A stretch of 64,000 nt of DNA, from the NCBI RefSeq assembly GCF_030412785.1, contig NZ_CP125295.1, positions 5,022,001 to 5,086,000 on the forward strand, read 5' to 3'. The notes beneath the pieces were generated by a model. It saw nothing but the letters and a program-made list of their open reading frames with translations, did no database searches and was not told the DNA's origin. Each line of letters begins with the position of its first letter. The stretch's first letter is position 1. Source of the stretch: Paraburkholderia sabiae. Lineage in GTDB: Bacteria; Pseudomonadota; Gammaproteobacteria; Burkholderiales; Burkholderiaceae. Shown here one piece after another: positions 18,365 through 28,703 of this stretch. A program made the translations under genes and the position numbers.

Positions 18365-18910
18365 ATGAAATTCTGTTCCGTCTGCGGCCACGCAGTGAGC
18401 CTGAGCATTCCGCCCGGCGACAACCGGGAGCGCTTCGTCTGCGCGAGCTGTGGCACCGTGCACTACCAGAATCCGCGCAACGTGGTCGGCACCGTTCCCG
18501 TCTGGGACGACAAGGTGCTGCTGTGCCGTCGCGCGATCGAACCGCGCTATGGCTACTGGACTCTGCCCGCAGGCTTCATGGAAATGGGCGAGACGACATC
18601 CGAGGCCGCCGCGCGCGAGACGCTCGAAGAAGCCGGCGCGCGCGTCGAAGTGCAGAACCTGTACACGCTGCTGAACGTGCCGCACGTGCATCAGGTGCAT
18701 CTGTTCTATCTCGCGCGGCTGCTCGATATCGATGTCGAAGCGGGCGAAGAGAGCCTCGAAGTGCGCCTCTTCGAAGAACACGAAATTCCGTGGGACGACA
18801 TCGCGTTCCCGACCGTCGCGCAGACTTTGCGCTTCTTCTTCACCGACCGCACGTCGGGCAACTACGGCCTGCACACGGGCGATATCTTCCGCTCGCTGCG
18901 CGACGGCTGA
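18365..18910 (+). CDS. NUDIX hydrolase with N-terminal zinc ribbon
   Basis: 181 residues. An N-terminal zinc ribbon (Cys4, Cys7, Cys26, Cys29) is followed by a complete Nudix box, Gly70-x5-Glu76-x7-Arg84-Glu85-x2-Glu88-Glu89-x-Gly91. The combination resembles NudC-like and related Nudix enzymes that cut nucleoside diphosphate derivatives; this one is shorter than NudC (257) and its substrate is not predictable. It ends 16 bases before aat and probably shares a transcript with it. Confidence 0.9.
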   Translation: MKFCSVCGHAVSLSIPPGDNRERFVCASCGTVHYQNPRNVVGTVPVWDDKVLLCRRAIEPRYGYWTLPAGFMEMGETTSEAAARETLEEAGARVEVQNLYTLLNVPHVHQVHLFYLARLLDIDVEAGEESLEVRLFEEHEIPWDDIAFPTVAQTLRFFFTDRTSGNYGLHTGDIFRSLRDG

Positions 18911-18926
18911 TCACCACAGCGGTCGC

Positions 18927-19664
18927 ATGGTTCCCTGGCTAGGCCCCGACGATCCCTTTCCGCCCGTCGAGCGCGCACTGTCCGCGGCGAGTGGCGCGCC
19001 CGGCCTGCTCGCGGCGAGCGCGGACCTGTTGCCGTCGAGACTCATCGACGCGTACCGGCGCGGCATTTTTCCGTGGTATTCAGACGGCCAGCCCGTGCTC
19101 TGGTGGACGCCCGATCCGCGCATGATCCTGCGTCCGCGCGAGTTCAAGATTTCCCCTTCGCTGAAAAAGACGCTCAAGCGCGTACTGCGCGACGACGCAT
19201 GGGAAATCCGCGTCGATGCCGATTTCCCCGCCGTGATGCGCGCCTGCGCACTCGCGCCGCGTCACGGCCAGCGCGGCACGTGGATCACGTCGGACGTGAT
19301 CGAAGCGTATTCGACGCTGCATCGTCACGGCGATGCGCACAGCATCGAAACGTGGCATGAAGGCAAGCGTGTGGGCGGCTTGTATGGCGTGTCGTTCGGC
19401 AAGATGTTTTTCGGCGAATCGATGTATGCAGAAGTCACCGATGCGTCGAAAATCGCGCTCTCCGCGCTCGTCTTCCACTTGCGACGTCATGAAATAGAAA
19501 TGATAGACTGCCAGCAGAACACGTCGCATCTGGCGTCGCTGGGCGGCCGCGAGATCGCGCGCAAGGCGTTCGTCGCGCATGTGCGCGCGGCGGTCGGCTC
19601 GGCGCCCATCCCCTGGTCGTTCGACAAAACTGTGCTGCGCGATCTTTTTGCGCCGGCGGCGTGA
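18927..19664 (+). CDS. aat: Leucyl/phenylalanyl-tRNA--protein transferase
   Basis: 245 residues (E. coli Aat 234). It transfers Leu or Phe from tRNA to N-terminal Lys/Arg of proteins, marking them for ClpS/ClpAP. Recognisable segments: [56 protein letters not shown] and [17 protein letters not shown]. The start at 18927 ([18 protein letters not shown]) is the family's usual N-terminus; the open frame upstream overlaps the Nudix gene. It is followed by bpt, the second N-degron transferase. Confidence 0.96.
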   Translation: MVPWLGPDDPFPPVERALSAASGAPGLLAASADLLPSRLIDAYRRGIFPWYSDGQPVLWWTPDPRMILRPREFKISPSLKKTLKRVLRDDAWEIRVDADFPAVMRACALAPRHGQRGTWITSDVIEAYSTLHRHGDAHSIETWHEGKRVGGLYGVSFGKMFFGESMYAEVTDASKIALSALVFHLRRHEIEMIDCQQNTSHLASLGGREIARKAFVAHVRAAVGSAPIPWSFDKTVLRDLFAPAA

Positions 19665-19832
19665 TGCATGCAGTGTCGAGGGCCAACGCCGCTGCATGAA
19701 CGACGCCGCGCATCATCGACGTGTCCATCGGGCACGCTGCAAGCTAGTATCGAGCGTATAGCCCGGCATTTAGCCCGATAGCCAGCAGCGCGCCGGATTG
19801 GCAAAACCAGAAACGCTTCGAGAGCTGCTAAC

Positions 19833-20672
19833 GTGACTCACCCGAATGAGCTGCCGCTTTCACCGCTTTCGGCGCTGCAATTCTACGCAACAGCGCCTTA
19901 CCCTTGCAGTTACCTGGAAGGGCGCGTCGCGCGCTCGCAAGTCGCGACGCCCAGCCATCTGATCAACTCCGACGTCTACACCGAACTCGTTCGCGCAGGC
20001 TTCCGCCGCTCGGGCGTGTTCACCTACCGGCCGTATTGCGACGGCTGCCGCGCATGCGTCCCCGTGCGCGTACCCGTCGACCGCTTCACGCCGAACCGCA
20101 CGCAGCGGCGCGTGTGGAAAAAGCATGGCGGCCTGATCGCGACGGTCGCGCCGCTGCACTACGACGAAGAGCATTACGCGCTCTACATGCGCTATCAGTC
20201 GGCGCGACACGCGGGCGGCGGCATGGACCGCGACAGCCGCGACCAGTACGAGCAGTTCCTGCTGCAGAGCCGGATCAACTCGCGTCTCGTCGAATTCCGC
20301 GAGCCGGCCAATCCCGGCTATCTCGGCCATCCCGACATGCCCGGCACGCTGCGCATGGTCAGCATGATCGATATCCTCGGCGACGGTCTGTCGTCCGTGT
20401 ACACGTTCTTCGATCCCGACCAGCCGCACACCAGCTACGGCACCTACAACATCCTCTGGCAGATCGAGCAGGCGCGCAGCCTGAAGCTGCCGCATGTGTA
20501 TCTCGGCTACTGGATCCGCGAAAGCCCGAAGATGGCTTACAAGGCCAATTTCACGCCGCTGGAAGGCCTGTTCGACGGCGCGTGGAAGGTGCTCGACCCC
20601 ACCGCGCTCGATCTCTCCCCCGTCGAAGCCGCGAAAGGCGGCACACGCGGACTGCGCGTCGAGCGAGGCTGA
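19833..20672 (+). CDS. bpt: Aspartate/glutamate leucyltransferase (bacterial Ate-like)
   Basis: 279 residues. It transfers Leu to N-terminal Asp/Glu. The N-terminal Cys-rich part has Cys25 (YPCSYL) and [18 protein letters not shown]; the C-terminal part has [24 protein letters not shown] and [27 protein letters not shown] start at 19833. The pairing aat-bpt and the following pyrD is a conserved order in this group of bacteria. Confidence 0.95.
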   Translation: MTHPNELPLSPLSALQFYATAPYPCSYLEGRVARSQVATPSHLINSDVYTELVRAGFRRSGVFTYRPYCDGCRACVPVRVPVDRFTPNRTQRRVWKKHGGLIATVAPLHYDEEHYALYMRYQSARHAGGGMDRDSRDQYEQFLLQSRINSRLVEFREPANPGYLGHPDMPGTLRMVSMIDILGDGLSSVYTFFDPDQPHTSYGTYNILWQIEQARSLKLPHVYLGYWIRESPKMAYKANFTPLEGLFDGAWKVLDPTALDLSPVEAAKGGTRGLRVERG

Positions 20673-20774
20673 CCCGGTTCGCGTCGACAGGCACGAAAAC
20701 CGAAACGTCGATCGCCGTCGTGCCGACCCGTTAAAATAGCGGGTTCTCATTTTTCAGCCGCCAGGCGTCCCGCC

Positions 20775-21809
20775 GTGTTCAGTTCCCTTTATCCGCTCGT
20801 ACGCGCCCAACTCTTCCGCATGGACGCGGAAGACGCTCACCACCTGACCCTGCGCATGCTGGGCGCCGCCGGCCGCACCGGCGTCGCAGGCATGCTCGCG
20901 CCGCACGTGCCCGACTCGCCGCGCACCGTGATGGGCCTGACGTTCAGGAACCCCGTCGGCCTCGCGGCGGGGCTCGACAAGGATGGCGCGTGCATCGACG
21001 GACTGGCCGCGCTCGGCTTCGGCTTCATCGAAGTCGGCACCGTGACGCCCCGCCCGCAGCCGGGCAATCCGCGCCCGCGCATGTTCCGTCTGCCGCAGGC
21101 GAATGCCGTGATCAACCGGATGGGCTTCAACAACGCGGGCGTCGACCAGTTCGTGAAGAACGTGCAGGCCGCGCGCTATCGCGGCACGCTCGGGCTGAAC
21201 ATCGGCAAGAACGCCGACACGCCGATCGAACGCGCCGCCGAAGACTATCTGTACTGTCTCGAACGCGTCTATCCGTTCGCGAGCTACGTGACGGTCAACA
21301 TCTCGTCGCCGAACACGAAGAACCTGCGCCAGTTGCAAGGCGCGGGCGAACTCGACGCGCTGCTCGCCGCGCTCAAGGACAAGCAGCAGCGTCTCGCCGA
21401 TCTGCACGGCAAGCTCGTGCCGCTCGCGCTGAAGATTGCGCCGGATCTCGACGACGACCAGGTGAAGTCGATCGCCGATACCTTGCTGCGTCACAAGTTC
21501 GAAGGCGTGATCGCGACCAACACGACGCTCTCGCGCAGCGCCGTGCAAGGTCTGCCGCACGCGGACGAAGCGGGCGGCCTGTCGGGACGTCCCGTGTTCG
21601 ATGCATCGAACGAAGTGATTCGCAAGCTGCGCGCGGAAGTCGGCAGCGACGTGCCGATCATCGGCGTGGGCGGGATTTTCTCGGGCGCGGACGCGCAGGC
21701 GAAGCTCGACGCGGGCGCGTCGCTCGTGCAGCTTTATACGGGCTTCATTTACCGCGGCCCCGCCCTCGTGTCCGAATGCGCGCAGGCGCTCGCCCGACGC
21801 GCAGCGTAA
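20775..21809 (+). CDS. pyrD: Dihydroorotate dehydrogenase (quinone), class 2
   Basis: 344 residues. A membrane-associated flavoenzyme of pyrimidine synthesis that oxidises dihydroorotate with quinone. The short N-terminal helical extension typical of class 2 is present ([20 protein letters not shown]). FMN and substrate motifs include [51 protein letters not shown] with the catalytic Ser, and [14 protein letters not shown] start. It follows bpt after 102 bases. Confidence 0.97.
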   Translation: MFSSLYPLVRAQLFRMDAEDAHHLTLRMLGAAGRTGVAGMLAPHVPDSPRTVMGLTFRNPVGLAAGLDKDGACIDGLAALGFGFIEVGTVTPRPQPGNPRPRMFRLPQANAVINRMGFNNAGVDQFVKNVQAARYRGTLGLNIGKNADTPIERAAEDYLYCLERVYPFASYVTVNISSPNTKNLRQLQGAGELDALLAALKDKQQRLADLHGKLVPLALKIAPDLDDDQVKSIADTLLRHKFEGVIATNTTLSRSAVQGLPHADEAGGLSGRPVFDASNEVIRKLRAEVGSDVPIIGVGGIFSGADAQAKLDAGASLVQLYTGFIYRGPALVSECAQALARRAA

Positions 21810-21819
21810 GCATCGCGCC

Positions 21820-22524
21820 CTAGCGCGCCGCCACGGCATCCAGCCGCACGCCGAACCGGTCGAAACGCGGCCGGTAGTAATGATCAGGGTCGAGCGAAAA
21901 CGCGACGCGGCGCGTGCGGCCCATCAGTTCCTCACGCGGAAAGAAGCCGAAATAGCGCGAATCGGCGCTGTCGTCGCGATTGTCGCCGAGCATCAGATAT
22001 TCGCCCGCCGGCACCGTCACGGGGCCGAACGAGCGGCGCGGACTCGGCGCAATCTCCGACAGCCGCACGGCATGCGGCAAGCCAGGCGGCACGCCCGCGA
22101 ATCGCTCGGTCAGATAGTCGCCGGGCGACACGGCATCGCCGGGCAGCGGCGCGAGCGCGAGCGGCTGATAACCCGCCCGCACGCCGTTCACGTACAGCAC
22201 GTTGTCGCGCATCGCGACGACATCGCCGGGCAGGCCGATCAGACGCTTGACGATCAGCTCTTTCGCGGCGGACGAATCGATCGTCACGATATCGCCGCGC
22301 TGCGGTTCGTGCAGATGCGCAATCGCGATATGCGTGAGCGGAATGCGCAGATCGTAGGCCATCTTGTCGACGAGAATCCGGTCGCCTTCACGGATGGTCG
22401 GCAGCATCGAGCCGCTCGGCACCACGTTCCAGTCGGCGATCGCGCTGCGAAACAGCACCATCAGGAAAATGAACGCGACGAGACTCTTGTACTCGCGCCA
22501 CAGTCTGGCCAGCATGCGCATCAT
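21820..22524 (-). CDS. lepB: Signal peptidase I, short form
   Basis: A 234-residue membrane-bound peptidase cutting Sec signal peptides on the periplasmic side. One N-terminal membrane segment is followed by the catalytic box VVPSGSMLPTI with Ser39, the general base Lys93 in KELIVKRLIGLPGD, and the GDNRDDSADSRYFGFFP motif. It is shorter than E. coli LepB (324) and likely a second, accessory copy. GAGGAG lies just before the ATG pair at 22524/22521, favouring this start over upstream in-frame ATGs. Convergent with pyrD, 10 bases apart. Confidence 0.9.
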   Translation of the reverse strand: MMRMLARLWREYKSLVAFIFLMVLFRSAIADWNVVPSGSMLPTIREGDRILVDKMAYDLRIPLTHIAIAHLHEPQRGDIVTIDSSAAKELIVKRLIGLPGDVVAMRDNVLYVNGVRAGYQPLALAPLPGDAVSPGDYLTERFAGVPPGLPHAVRLSEIAPSPRRSFGPVTVPAGEYLMLGDNRDDSADSRYFGFFPREELMGRTRRVAFSLDPDHYYRPRFDRFGVRLDAVAAR

Positions 22525-22659
22525 CGCGCTCCTCGCAAACGACATGGAAAACCACCTGGATACGTGATGGGAAACGAACGCGGCCGGCCGGGTTTTCATC
22601 TGCAAACGCCCTGACCAGCCCGCGCCGATCCTACCACCACGCACCCTCGTCGCGCAGTT

Positions 22660-23664
22660 TCACTCGCAAGGGAAGCGCAGACCGAGCGCCGCGCGCGCCG
22701 CATCGGCCATCTCGATCATCTGGCGCGATTTCGCGTGCGTCATCACGGGGCTTTCGAGTTGCCCCGCGCGCATCAGATCGCAGAAATGCGCGGTCTCGTA
22801 GTTCAGGCCGCCGCCTTCGAACGGCGCATCGAGTTCGACCACGCGTCCATCCACGTAGCGCACCGTCGCGCGCGCCGGGTTCCACCAGTTCTCGTGAATC
22901 GTGACGTTGCCGCGCGTGCCCGCGATGAACGCATCGCCCTTGCCGAACAGATCGAGCCCGCAGAACAACTGCGCGATGCCCTTCTCGTGGCGGCTATTCA
23001 GACTCGCGAACGTATCGACGCCCGTCGGCCCGAGCCGTCCGATCGTCTGCACGTCGAGCGGCGCGCCGAGCCAGTCGACGGCGAGGAACATCTCGTAGAT
23101 GCCGATATCGAGCAGCGCGCCGCCCGCGTGCTCGAACGACAGCGACGGATGATCGTCGGGTACGCCCGGCACCGAACAGCCCGCGCGTACGAGGCCGATA
23201 TCGCCGATGGGATCGGCGGATAAATGCTCGCGCAGTTTCTGGTAGAGCGGATAGAACGGCGGCTTCATCGCTTCCATGAAGAGCCGCTGCGAAGCGCGCG
23301 CGCTCGCGATCACGCGATCGAGTTGCGCCGCGTTCACCGTTGCCGGCTTTTCGCACAGCACATGAATACCGGCTTCGAGCGCGACGCTCGCGTAATGCGC
23401 GTGGCTGTCCTGCATCGTCGCGACATAGAGCGCGTCGATGCCGCTGCGCAGGAGCGCGTCGAAGCTCTCGACGGCCTGTCCGCCATGCTGCTGCGCAAAC
23501 GTTTCAGCGGGAGCGCGACGGCGAGACCAGACTGCCGTCAGCTGCGTGTCGGGAACATGCGCGAGGCTTTGCGCGAAACGATGGGCGATGCGGCCTGTGC
23601 CAACGATGCCCCAGCGTATCGTCGCCGAACGCCCGGATGGGTGAAGGGTTGCTGCGTTATTCAT
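22660..23664 (-). CDS. Gfo/Idh/MocA-family oxidoreductase
   Basis: 334 residues. An N-terminal Rossmann fold (IRWGIVGTGRIAHRFAQSLA) is followed by the family segment HVLCEKPATVNAAQL, whose Lys is catalytic, and a C-terminal substrate domain (FEHAGGALLDIGIYEMFLAVDWLG). It should oxidise or reduce a sugar or inositol-like compound with NAD(P). ATG at 23664 is chosen; an upstream extension is unlikely. The gene lies 117 bases downstream of the GntR regulator on the same strand, so the two may be linked in carbohydrate metabolism. Confidence 0.9.
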   Translation of the reverse strand: MNNAATLHPSGRSATIRWGIVGTGRIAHRFAQSLAHVPDTQLTAVWSRRRAPAETFAQQHGGQAVESFDALLRSGIDALYVATMQDSHAHYASVALEAGIHVLCEKPATVNAAQLDRVIASARASQRLFMEAMKPPFYPLYQKLREHLSADPIGDIGLVRAGCSVPGVPDDHPSLSFEHAGGALLDIGIYEMFLAVDWLGAPLDVQTIGRLGPTGVDTFASLNSRHEKGIAQLFCGLDLFGKGDAFIAGTRGNVTIHENWWNPARATVRYVDGRVVELDAPFEGGGLNYETAHFCDLMRAGQLESPVMTHAKSRQMIEMADAARAALGLRFPCE

Positions 23665-23781
23665 CGGTCGCGAGAAGTGTCCATGCAGTGAGTGACAGCC
23701 GACATTGTCGCCGATGTCGCGTATCACCTTGCCGGACAGACCTCTCTCGGCCCGTCGAAACCTGATGCCGCCCTGCTTGCC

Positions 23782-24552
23782 TTACTGCGCTGCGGGAGCC
23801 GCGGGTGCTGCAGGCGCGGCCGGCGTCACCGACGCCGCACTGCCCATCGATGTATCCGACACCGAGGCGCTCATGCGGCTCATCGAGAAATCGATCAGCG
23901 CAATCGATCCTGCTTCCGCTTCCTTCGCATCGTGCCGCTCGATCGCCTCGACCACGCGCGAATGCAGCCGCACCGTTTCTTCCCACGCGTCCGGCGGCAG
24001 ATCGACGAGCGGCTTCAGCGCCGACAGCGCACCGCGAATGATGGCCGCCATCTGCTGGAAGAACTGGTTGCCGCTTGCAATCACGATACGCGTATGCAGC
24101 GCTTCATCCGCAGTCTGCAGCCCGGGCTCGCCAGGCGGACTGTTGCGCAAAGCCTCGAACGCATCGCGAATCGCTGCGATGTCCGAAGCATTGCCGCGCG
24201 TCGCCGCCTGCGCGGCCGCACGAGGTTCGATCAGCACGCGGAACTCGATCACGTCGCGCAAAAACGTCGGATCGGGCTTCGCGCGGAAACGCCAGTTCAC
24301 GACGTCTTCGTCGATCATGCGCCAGTCGTGCATCGGCCTGATGCGCGTGCCGATCTTCGGTCGCACGTCGAGCATGTGCCGCGCGAGCAGCATCGACAGC
24401 GCCTCGCGCATCACCGTGCGGCTGACATCGAATTCCTTCGACAATACGTCTTGCGGCGGTAAGACCGCACCGTACTTTTCTTCGACGATCCCGGTCACGA
24501 GGCCATCCATGACCTTGCTGACCAAGGACCGCTCTTTATTGGTTTGTTCCAT
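23782..24552 (-). CDS. GntR-family regulator, FadR subfamily (FCD domain)
   Basis: 256 residues. The N-terminal winged helix (VMDGLVTGIVEEKYGAVLPP, then SKEFDVSRTVMREALSMLLAR) and the all-helical C-terminal FCD domain (FRVLIEPRAAAQAA, ADEALHTRIVIASGNQFF, HSRVVEAIERHDAKEAE) place it in the FadR group, which usually senses sugar acids. The tail is an Ala-Pro run (TPAAPAAPAAPAAQ), unusual for the family. The ribosome site is GGGAG. Upstream lies 1.5 kb without genes, so its typical divergent target operon is absent. Confidence 0.9.
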   Translation of the reverse strand: MEQTNKERSLVSKVMDGLVTGIVEEKYGAVLPPQDVLSKEFDVSRTVMREALSMLLARHMLDVRPKIGTRIRPMHDWRMIDEDVVNWRFRAKPDPTFLRDVIEFRVLIEPRAAAQAATRGNASDIAAIRDAFEALRNSPPGEPGLQTADEALHTRIVIASGNQFFQQMAAIIRGALSALKPLVDLPPDAWEETVRLHSRVVEAIERHDAKEAEAGSIALIDFSMSRMSASVSDTSMGSAASVTPAAPAAPAAPAAQ

Positions 24553-26055
24553 CATCCTTCTCCCCGATGCGGCGCTTCTCGCCTGCGCTGAATGTTGATC
24601 ACGTGCCCTCGTGTCACTCTTTATTTTGTGAACATTACGTTGCTTCGCTTTATCTATACGCGCCAGTCGGGAAACCACCCGACAGGGTATTCCCTCCGAT
24701 GAATTGTTTCTTTCGTGTAACGCCGCGTGAAGCGAAGTGTCGACGCACAACGCAACCGCTCTTCGCAATGGGGAAAATTTGCATCGAAAGTACTGCACGC
24801 ACGCTTCGTATCATCCACTGCCGTTACATCCGTTACGTTTGTTACCAATCGAATCAATTAGCAGTCCGCATCCTCATACAAGCACGTCGCATCTGTGATT
24901 CTTTGGCCTGCGCATCGATAGCACGAAGTCCTTTAATCAACATCGGTGCCATTGAAGCAAACCGCGAACTTCCTGCTCTGTTCGAGAACACACGTTGCAC
25001 GCCGAATTCGTCTGTTGAGCGACAACGGATCGCGCGGCAGCGATCGCGAAGCGCGCCGGTTGCAATCGATGGAGCGTGACCCGGGTCGCCAACCCGTCGC
25101 GAGCGGGTGCAGAAGAGGAGCGCATGCGTCGTCGAGGAACTTGCCATGTTGCCCGCCTCGAAGGGTCTGCGCGAAGAACGTGTTTCTCATCGATGAGACA
25201 ACCCGGACAAGCGCGAGCCTCACGACCCCGTCCGCCTTTCGAACCGGTCCGGCTCGAGTCCGGTGTGCAGAATCGCAATGTTCACGACGCGGCACGCGGC
25301 GCGGCGCCCGCTTCGCCCATCGTCGTGCAGATTCCTTTCCCGTTTGCACGCCGGCGACGCGACGGGCAACCAGCCGCAACGCATCCGATCAACGCCATCA
25401 CCGCGCCACGCGGCACTGCCAAACGTTTGCGCTTCCATCGCGTTCGCCTCGTCGCTGCGTCCGAAGATGACGGCAGAACCCAACGCTTGCGCCGCGACTG
25501 TTGGTATTCGTCAGACGCATGCCGCTGCCGCGACGTCGCGCTTCGACAGAAATCGATCTTCGGTGCGGCAGCACACAAAATGTGTGGAACACATCTGAAT
25601 CAATTCTTGCTCGGCTCTGAAACTGTCTTAACAGGGCGTTTCAGGCATGTCGCATCACGGAACGTGTGCGCCCGGCATGCTTCCCGTTGTTTTCAACTCG
25701 CGCAAAATCAGGGAGTTAGAACGCCTGGTTAAGATGCTTTCTCGAATAGCGCCGAAATAACCCAGTTTGCAGATTTGAAACAAAACAGCGCATTTCGCCT
25801 CCTCATCGAAGGTTCCGCGTGACGCAGCGCCGCACCGGGACTCATTCTCCAGCGGATTGGCACGGTCCTCGCTAAATGAGTTGCGCAGCGAAAGCCACGA
25901 CGATGCAGACATCCAGAACAACCATCGACGAGGGCTGACGGGGCCGGTCTGCAGGATTCTCGCCGCGAGTCACGCGGCAAGGCAGTGAGAACGCGCAGCG
26001 CCGGGTTAAAAAGACAAGGGGTCGTGCAGGGCACGGCTTCACGCGAGGACCGATC
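24553..26055. other. 1.5 kb gene-poor stretch
   Basis: No reading frame here has a convincing protein, start or ribosome site on either strand. Base composition is lower in GC and less codon-biased than the neighbours, especially 24590-25000. Three GTTAC words at 24822, 24832 and 24841 lie about one helical turn apart. A minus-strand frame at 25220-25483 reads slightly protein-like (GSAVIFGRSDEANAMEAQTF) and could be a gene remnant, but this is weak. The 3' part must hold the promoter of the Crp/Fnr gene. Confidence 0.5.
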
Positions 26056-26790
26056 ATGTTGACGCTTCAATCCGATCTGCACGGCAACCATTTGCTCGGC
26101 GCATTGCCATCTCACGAGTGGCAAGCCATTGCCCCCCATCTCGAACTCGTCCATCTGCGCACTGAACAGCTGCTGTGCGATTCCGGACAGCGCATTCACC
26201 ACGTCTACTTCCCGACGACGGCCATCATCTCGATGCTGTCGACGATGGAAGACGGCGGCTCCGTCGAGATCGCCGCCGTGGGCCGCGAAGGCATGACGGG
26301 CGTACCCGTGCTAACAGGCGGCGAAACGATGCCGAACCGCGTGCAGGTCCAGTGCTCGGGCTTCGCATACCGGATGTCGGCGCAAGCGCTGCGTCAGCAA
26401 TTCGCCCGTTCGGATTTCCTGCGTCGCCTGATGCTGCTGTACATGCACGCGCTGCTCACGCAGGTTGCACAGACGGCGGCCTGCAACCGGCATCATTCGT
26501 TGAACAAGCAACTGTGCCGCTGGCTGCTGATCGAAGTCGACCGTGTCGCATCGGACGATCTGTCCGTCACGCAACAGCTGATCGCCGACATGCTCGGCGT
26601 GCGCCGCGAAGGCATCACGGAAGCGGCAGGCAAGCTGCACAACGACGGCCTGATCCATCACAGCCGCGGCCACATCCGCGTGCTCGATCGCAAGGGTCTC
26701 GAGGCGCGCGCCTGCGAATGCTACGGCCTCGTGAAGCGCGAATTCGACCGGCTGCTGCCGCGTCTGCGTGAAGCCGAGACGACTGCTTGA
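26056..26790 (+). CDS. Crp/Fnr-family transcriptional regulator
   Basis: 244 residues. An N-terminal cyclic-nucleotide-binding-type beta barrel (about 15-130; CDSGQRIHHVYFPTTAIISML) is followed by a C-terminal HTH_Crp domain (about 150-225; DLSVTQQLIADMLGVRREGI). There is no Fnr-type Cys cluster and no obvious cAMP-pocket Arg, so the signal is unknown. The subgroup is common in soil bacteria for stress or exopolysaccharide control. It is the nearest regulator to the NRPS/polysaccharide region and transcribed towards it. Confidence 0.9.
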   Translation: MLTLQSDLHGNHLLGALPSHEWQAIAPHLELVHLRTEQLLCDSGQRIHHVYFPTTAIISMLSTMEDGGSVEIAAVGREGMTGVPVLTGGETMPNRVQVQCSGFAYRMSAQALRQQFARSDFLRRLMLLYMHALLTQVAQTAACNRHHSLNKQLCRWLLIEVDRVASDDLSVTQQLIADMLGVRREGITEAAGKLHNDGLIHHSRGHIRVLDRKGLEARACECYGLVKREFDRLLPRLREAETTA

Positions 26791-27464
26791 GCAATTGCCA
26801 GAGGGCATCGTGTCGATACTCGCGCAGCGCGGCGGTTCATCAGCGCGCGAGTCTCGCACCGCACGGAAGCAGCGATGGCGGCGGCATCCTCGTTAGTGAC
26901 GCGTCGCGCGCCGCCAGCGGGATCGTTGCGCGAGCATCGTGATCCGTGTACTTGACGGAAGCCCTGTGTTTTACGATTGCGCGGTCTGTGCCGCTTGCTT
27001 CAGTCGATGATCAGCGTGCCGCTCTATGCGGCAATAATGCCCGATGTGCACGCAGCGACCGCGTGTCACCTGCCGCCGGGCCGCGTTCATGCGCAGTCTG
27101 CCGCGGCGCGTTCGTTGCACCGGCAACGGACCGACACGTCACGCGTCCCGATGCGACGCCTGACGTGCACGCGCTTCAACCCGCTCATTCAACATCACGA
27201 CGCCCCATTGCGTTGTACCCGCGACGGTACAACGCTCGGGTACGTTGCATCGAAGCGATAAAACTGGAAGCGCTACGGATCACAACCGAAGGCTGTTCGT
27301 CGAAGAATCGTTCGCGTCAGTTGCCGGCCGCCTGTATCGCGACTGAAACACCTATCGCCCCGTGCGACATGTTTCATGTTCGACACCGTTACTCACCGCG
27401 CCGTGCAAGTTGACGCATCACGGTAGAATCGGCAAGCGCTCCGTCAGTCGAAACCAGGCTTTCC
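26791..27464. other. Intergenic region before the PPTase gene
   Basis: 674 bases with no supported gene on either strand; frames present have no recognisable protein or ribosome site. It should contain the promoter of the PPTase gene, but I see no strong -10/-35 pair. Confidence 0.5.
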
Positions 27465-28175
27465 ATGTCCCCTTCCCTTCTCACACCGCCGTCTCCGCAA
27501 GAAGTGCATGTCTGGCAGTGGGATCTGGCCGTCCTCGGCGACAATGTCGATGGGTACTGGGAAACGCTCTCGACGCAAGAACGCGAGCGCGCGAACCGCT
27601 TCCACCACGAACGGCATCGCCGCCGCTTCGTCGCGGGACGCGGAGAACTCCGACAGCTTCTCAGCCGCTATACAGGTTTGTCGCCGCGCGAGATCGCGCT
27701 CGACTATGGTTCGGATGGCAAACCTTTCTGCACGACGCAGCCTTCGGCGTGGACCCTCTGCTTCAATCTCAGTCACAGCGAGAATGCGGCGGCGCTCGCG
27801 GTTTCGAATGGTTTCGAGGTGGGCATCGATGTAGAACTGATCCGCCCGATCGAAGACAATCTGCCTCTCGAAGTGTTCTCCGCCGAAGAACGCGCGCAAT
27901 TCAACGCGTTGCCGGAAGCACAGCACCAACCCGTCTTCTTCGACACCTGGGCACGCAAGGAAGCCTGCCTGAAAGCGCTCGGCACCGGCTTCATACTTCC
28001 ACCTACGCATTTTGAGTTCGACCTGTCCATTCGCGGCGACACGACGCCGCATCTGGTCGGCGGCGATGCGGAAGAAGCCGCTCATTGGCGCGTTCGCGAT
28101 CTTTCGCCCAGCGCGAGCTGCGCGGGCGCGGTGGCGGCCCGGCGCACGGACTGGTCGATCGTCCGGATGAATTGA
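27465..28175 (+). CDS. 4'-phosphopantetheinyl transferase, Sfp type
   Basis: 236 residues. It attaches the CoA-derived arm to carrier-domain serines. The motifs are NLSHS (101-105), the Mg-binding GIDVE (120-124) and WARKEACLKALG (162-173), all intact; the two-lobe length of about 230 fits Sfp/Gsp. It lies 529 bases upstream of a synthase with three carrier domains and points the same way, so those carriers are its likely substrates, although it may serve others in the cell. Confidence 0.95.
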   Translation: MSPSLLTPPSPQEVHVWQWDLAVLGDNVDGYWETLSTQERERANRFHHERHRRRFVAGRGELRQLLSRYTGLSPREIALDYGSDGKPFCTTQPSAWTLCFNLSHSENAAALAVSNGFEVGIDVELIRPIEDNLPLEVFSAEERAQFNALPEAQHQPVFFDTWARKEACLKALGTGFILPPTHFEFDLSIRGDTTPHLVGGDAEEAAHWRVRDLSPSASCAGAVAARRTDWSIVRMN

Positions 28176-28703
28176 GCAACGACGTTTCGTCGTCATCCCG
28201 CGCAGTCCTAACAAAACTCAAAGCGAAAGCTCCGGCTTCAACGTTCTGTACGGCATTCTGTGCGGCATCGCACACTCGCCGCCGGACACCATTTAAAAGC
28301 CCACATTTCCGCCGACGCTGCGTTCGCCAGCGCACCGCATTCACGCAAAAAATCAGCGCGCGAGTCTTCACGCGACCTGCTCGCCCGCTCCTTCGCGCAC
28401 TCCGAACGTGCGCACGCGCATCGCCGTGCGCAAACCCGAACGGACGTGCCTCATCCGCTCTGGGCGCGGTTCTCCACGCAAAGTGTTGTTCACACGCCTG
28501 TGTGTGCGAAGGCGTACGGATACGTATGACGAGGGCGTTTAACGTTCCATTACCGCAAATTTGGCGTTCGGGTCACAGGTCAGGCGCGTCGATCCGCGTG
28601 CTGCCTGCGTCTCCCGTGACCGGTCGCCGTGATGTGCGCTCGCTGCGCGCCAGTGTCAGGCGTAGCTCGGCAAGGCCTTCATTTCATAACTGGAGAGCGG
28701 CAA
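28176..28703. other. Leader region of the NRPS-PKS gene
   Basis: 528 bases, no gene. A small ACGACG-TTT-CGTCGT hairpin follows the PPTase stop. The last 200 bases before the synthase are comparatively AT-rich. No riboswitch or clear promoter was recognised. Confidence 0.45.

Noticed and set aside
25076..25732. 218-codon plus-strand frame in the gene gap
   Set aside because: Arg/Cys-rich, no start signal and no resemblance to a folded protein.
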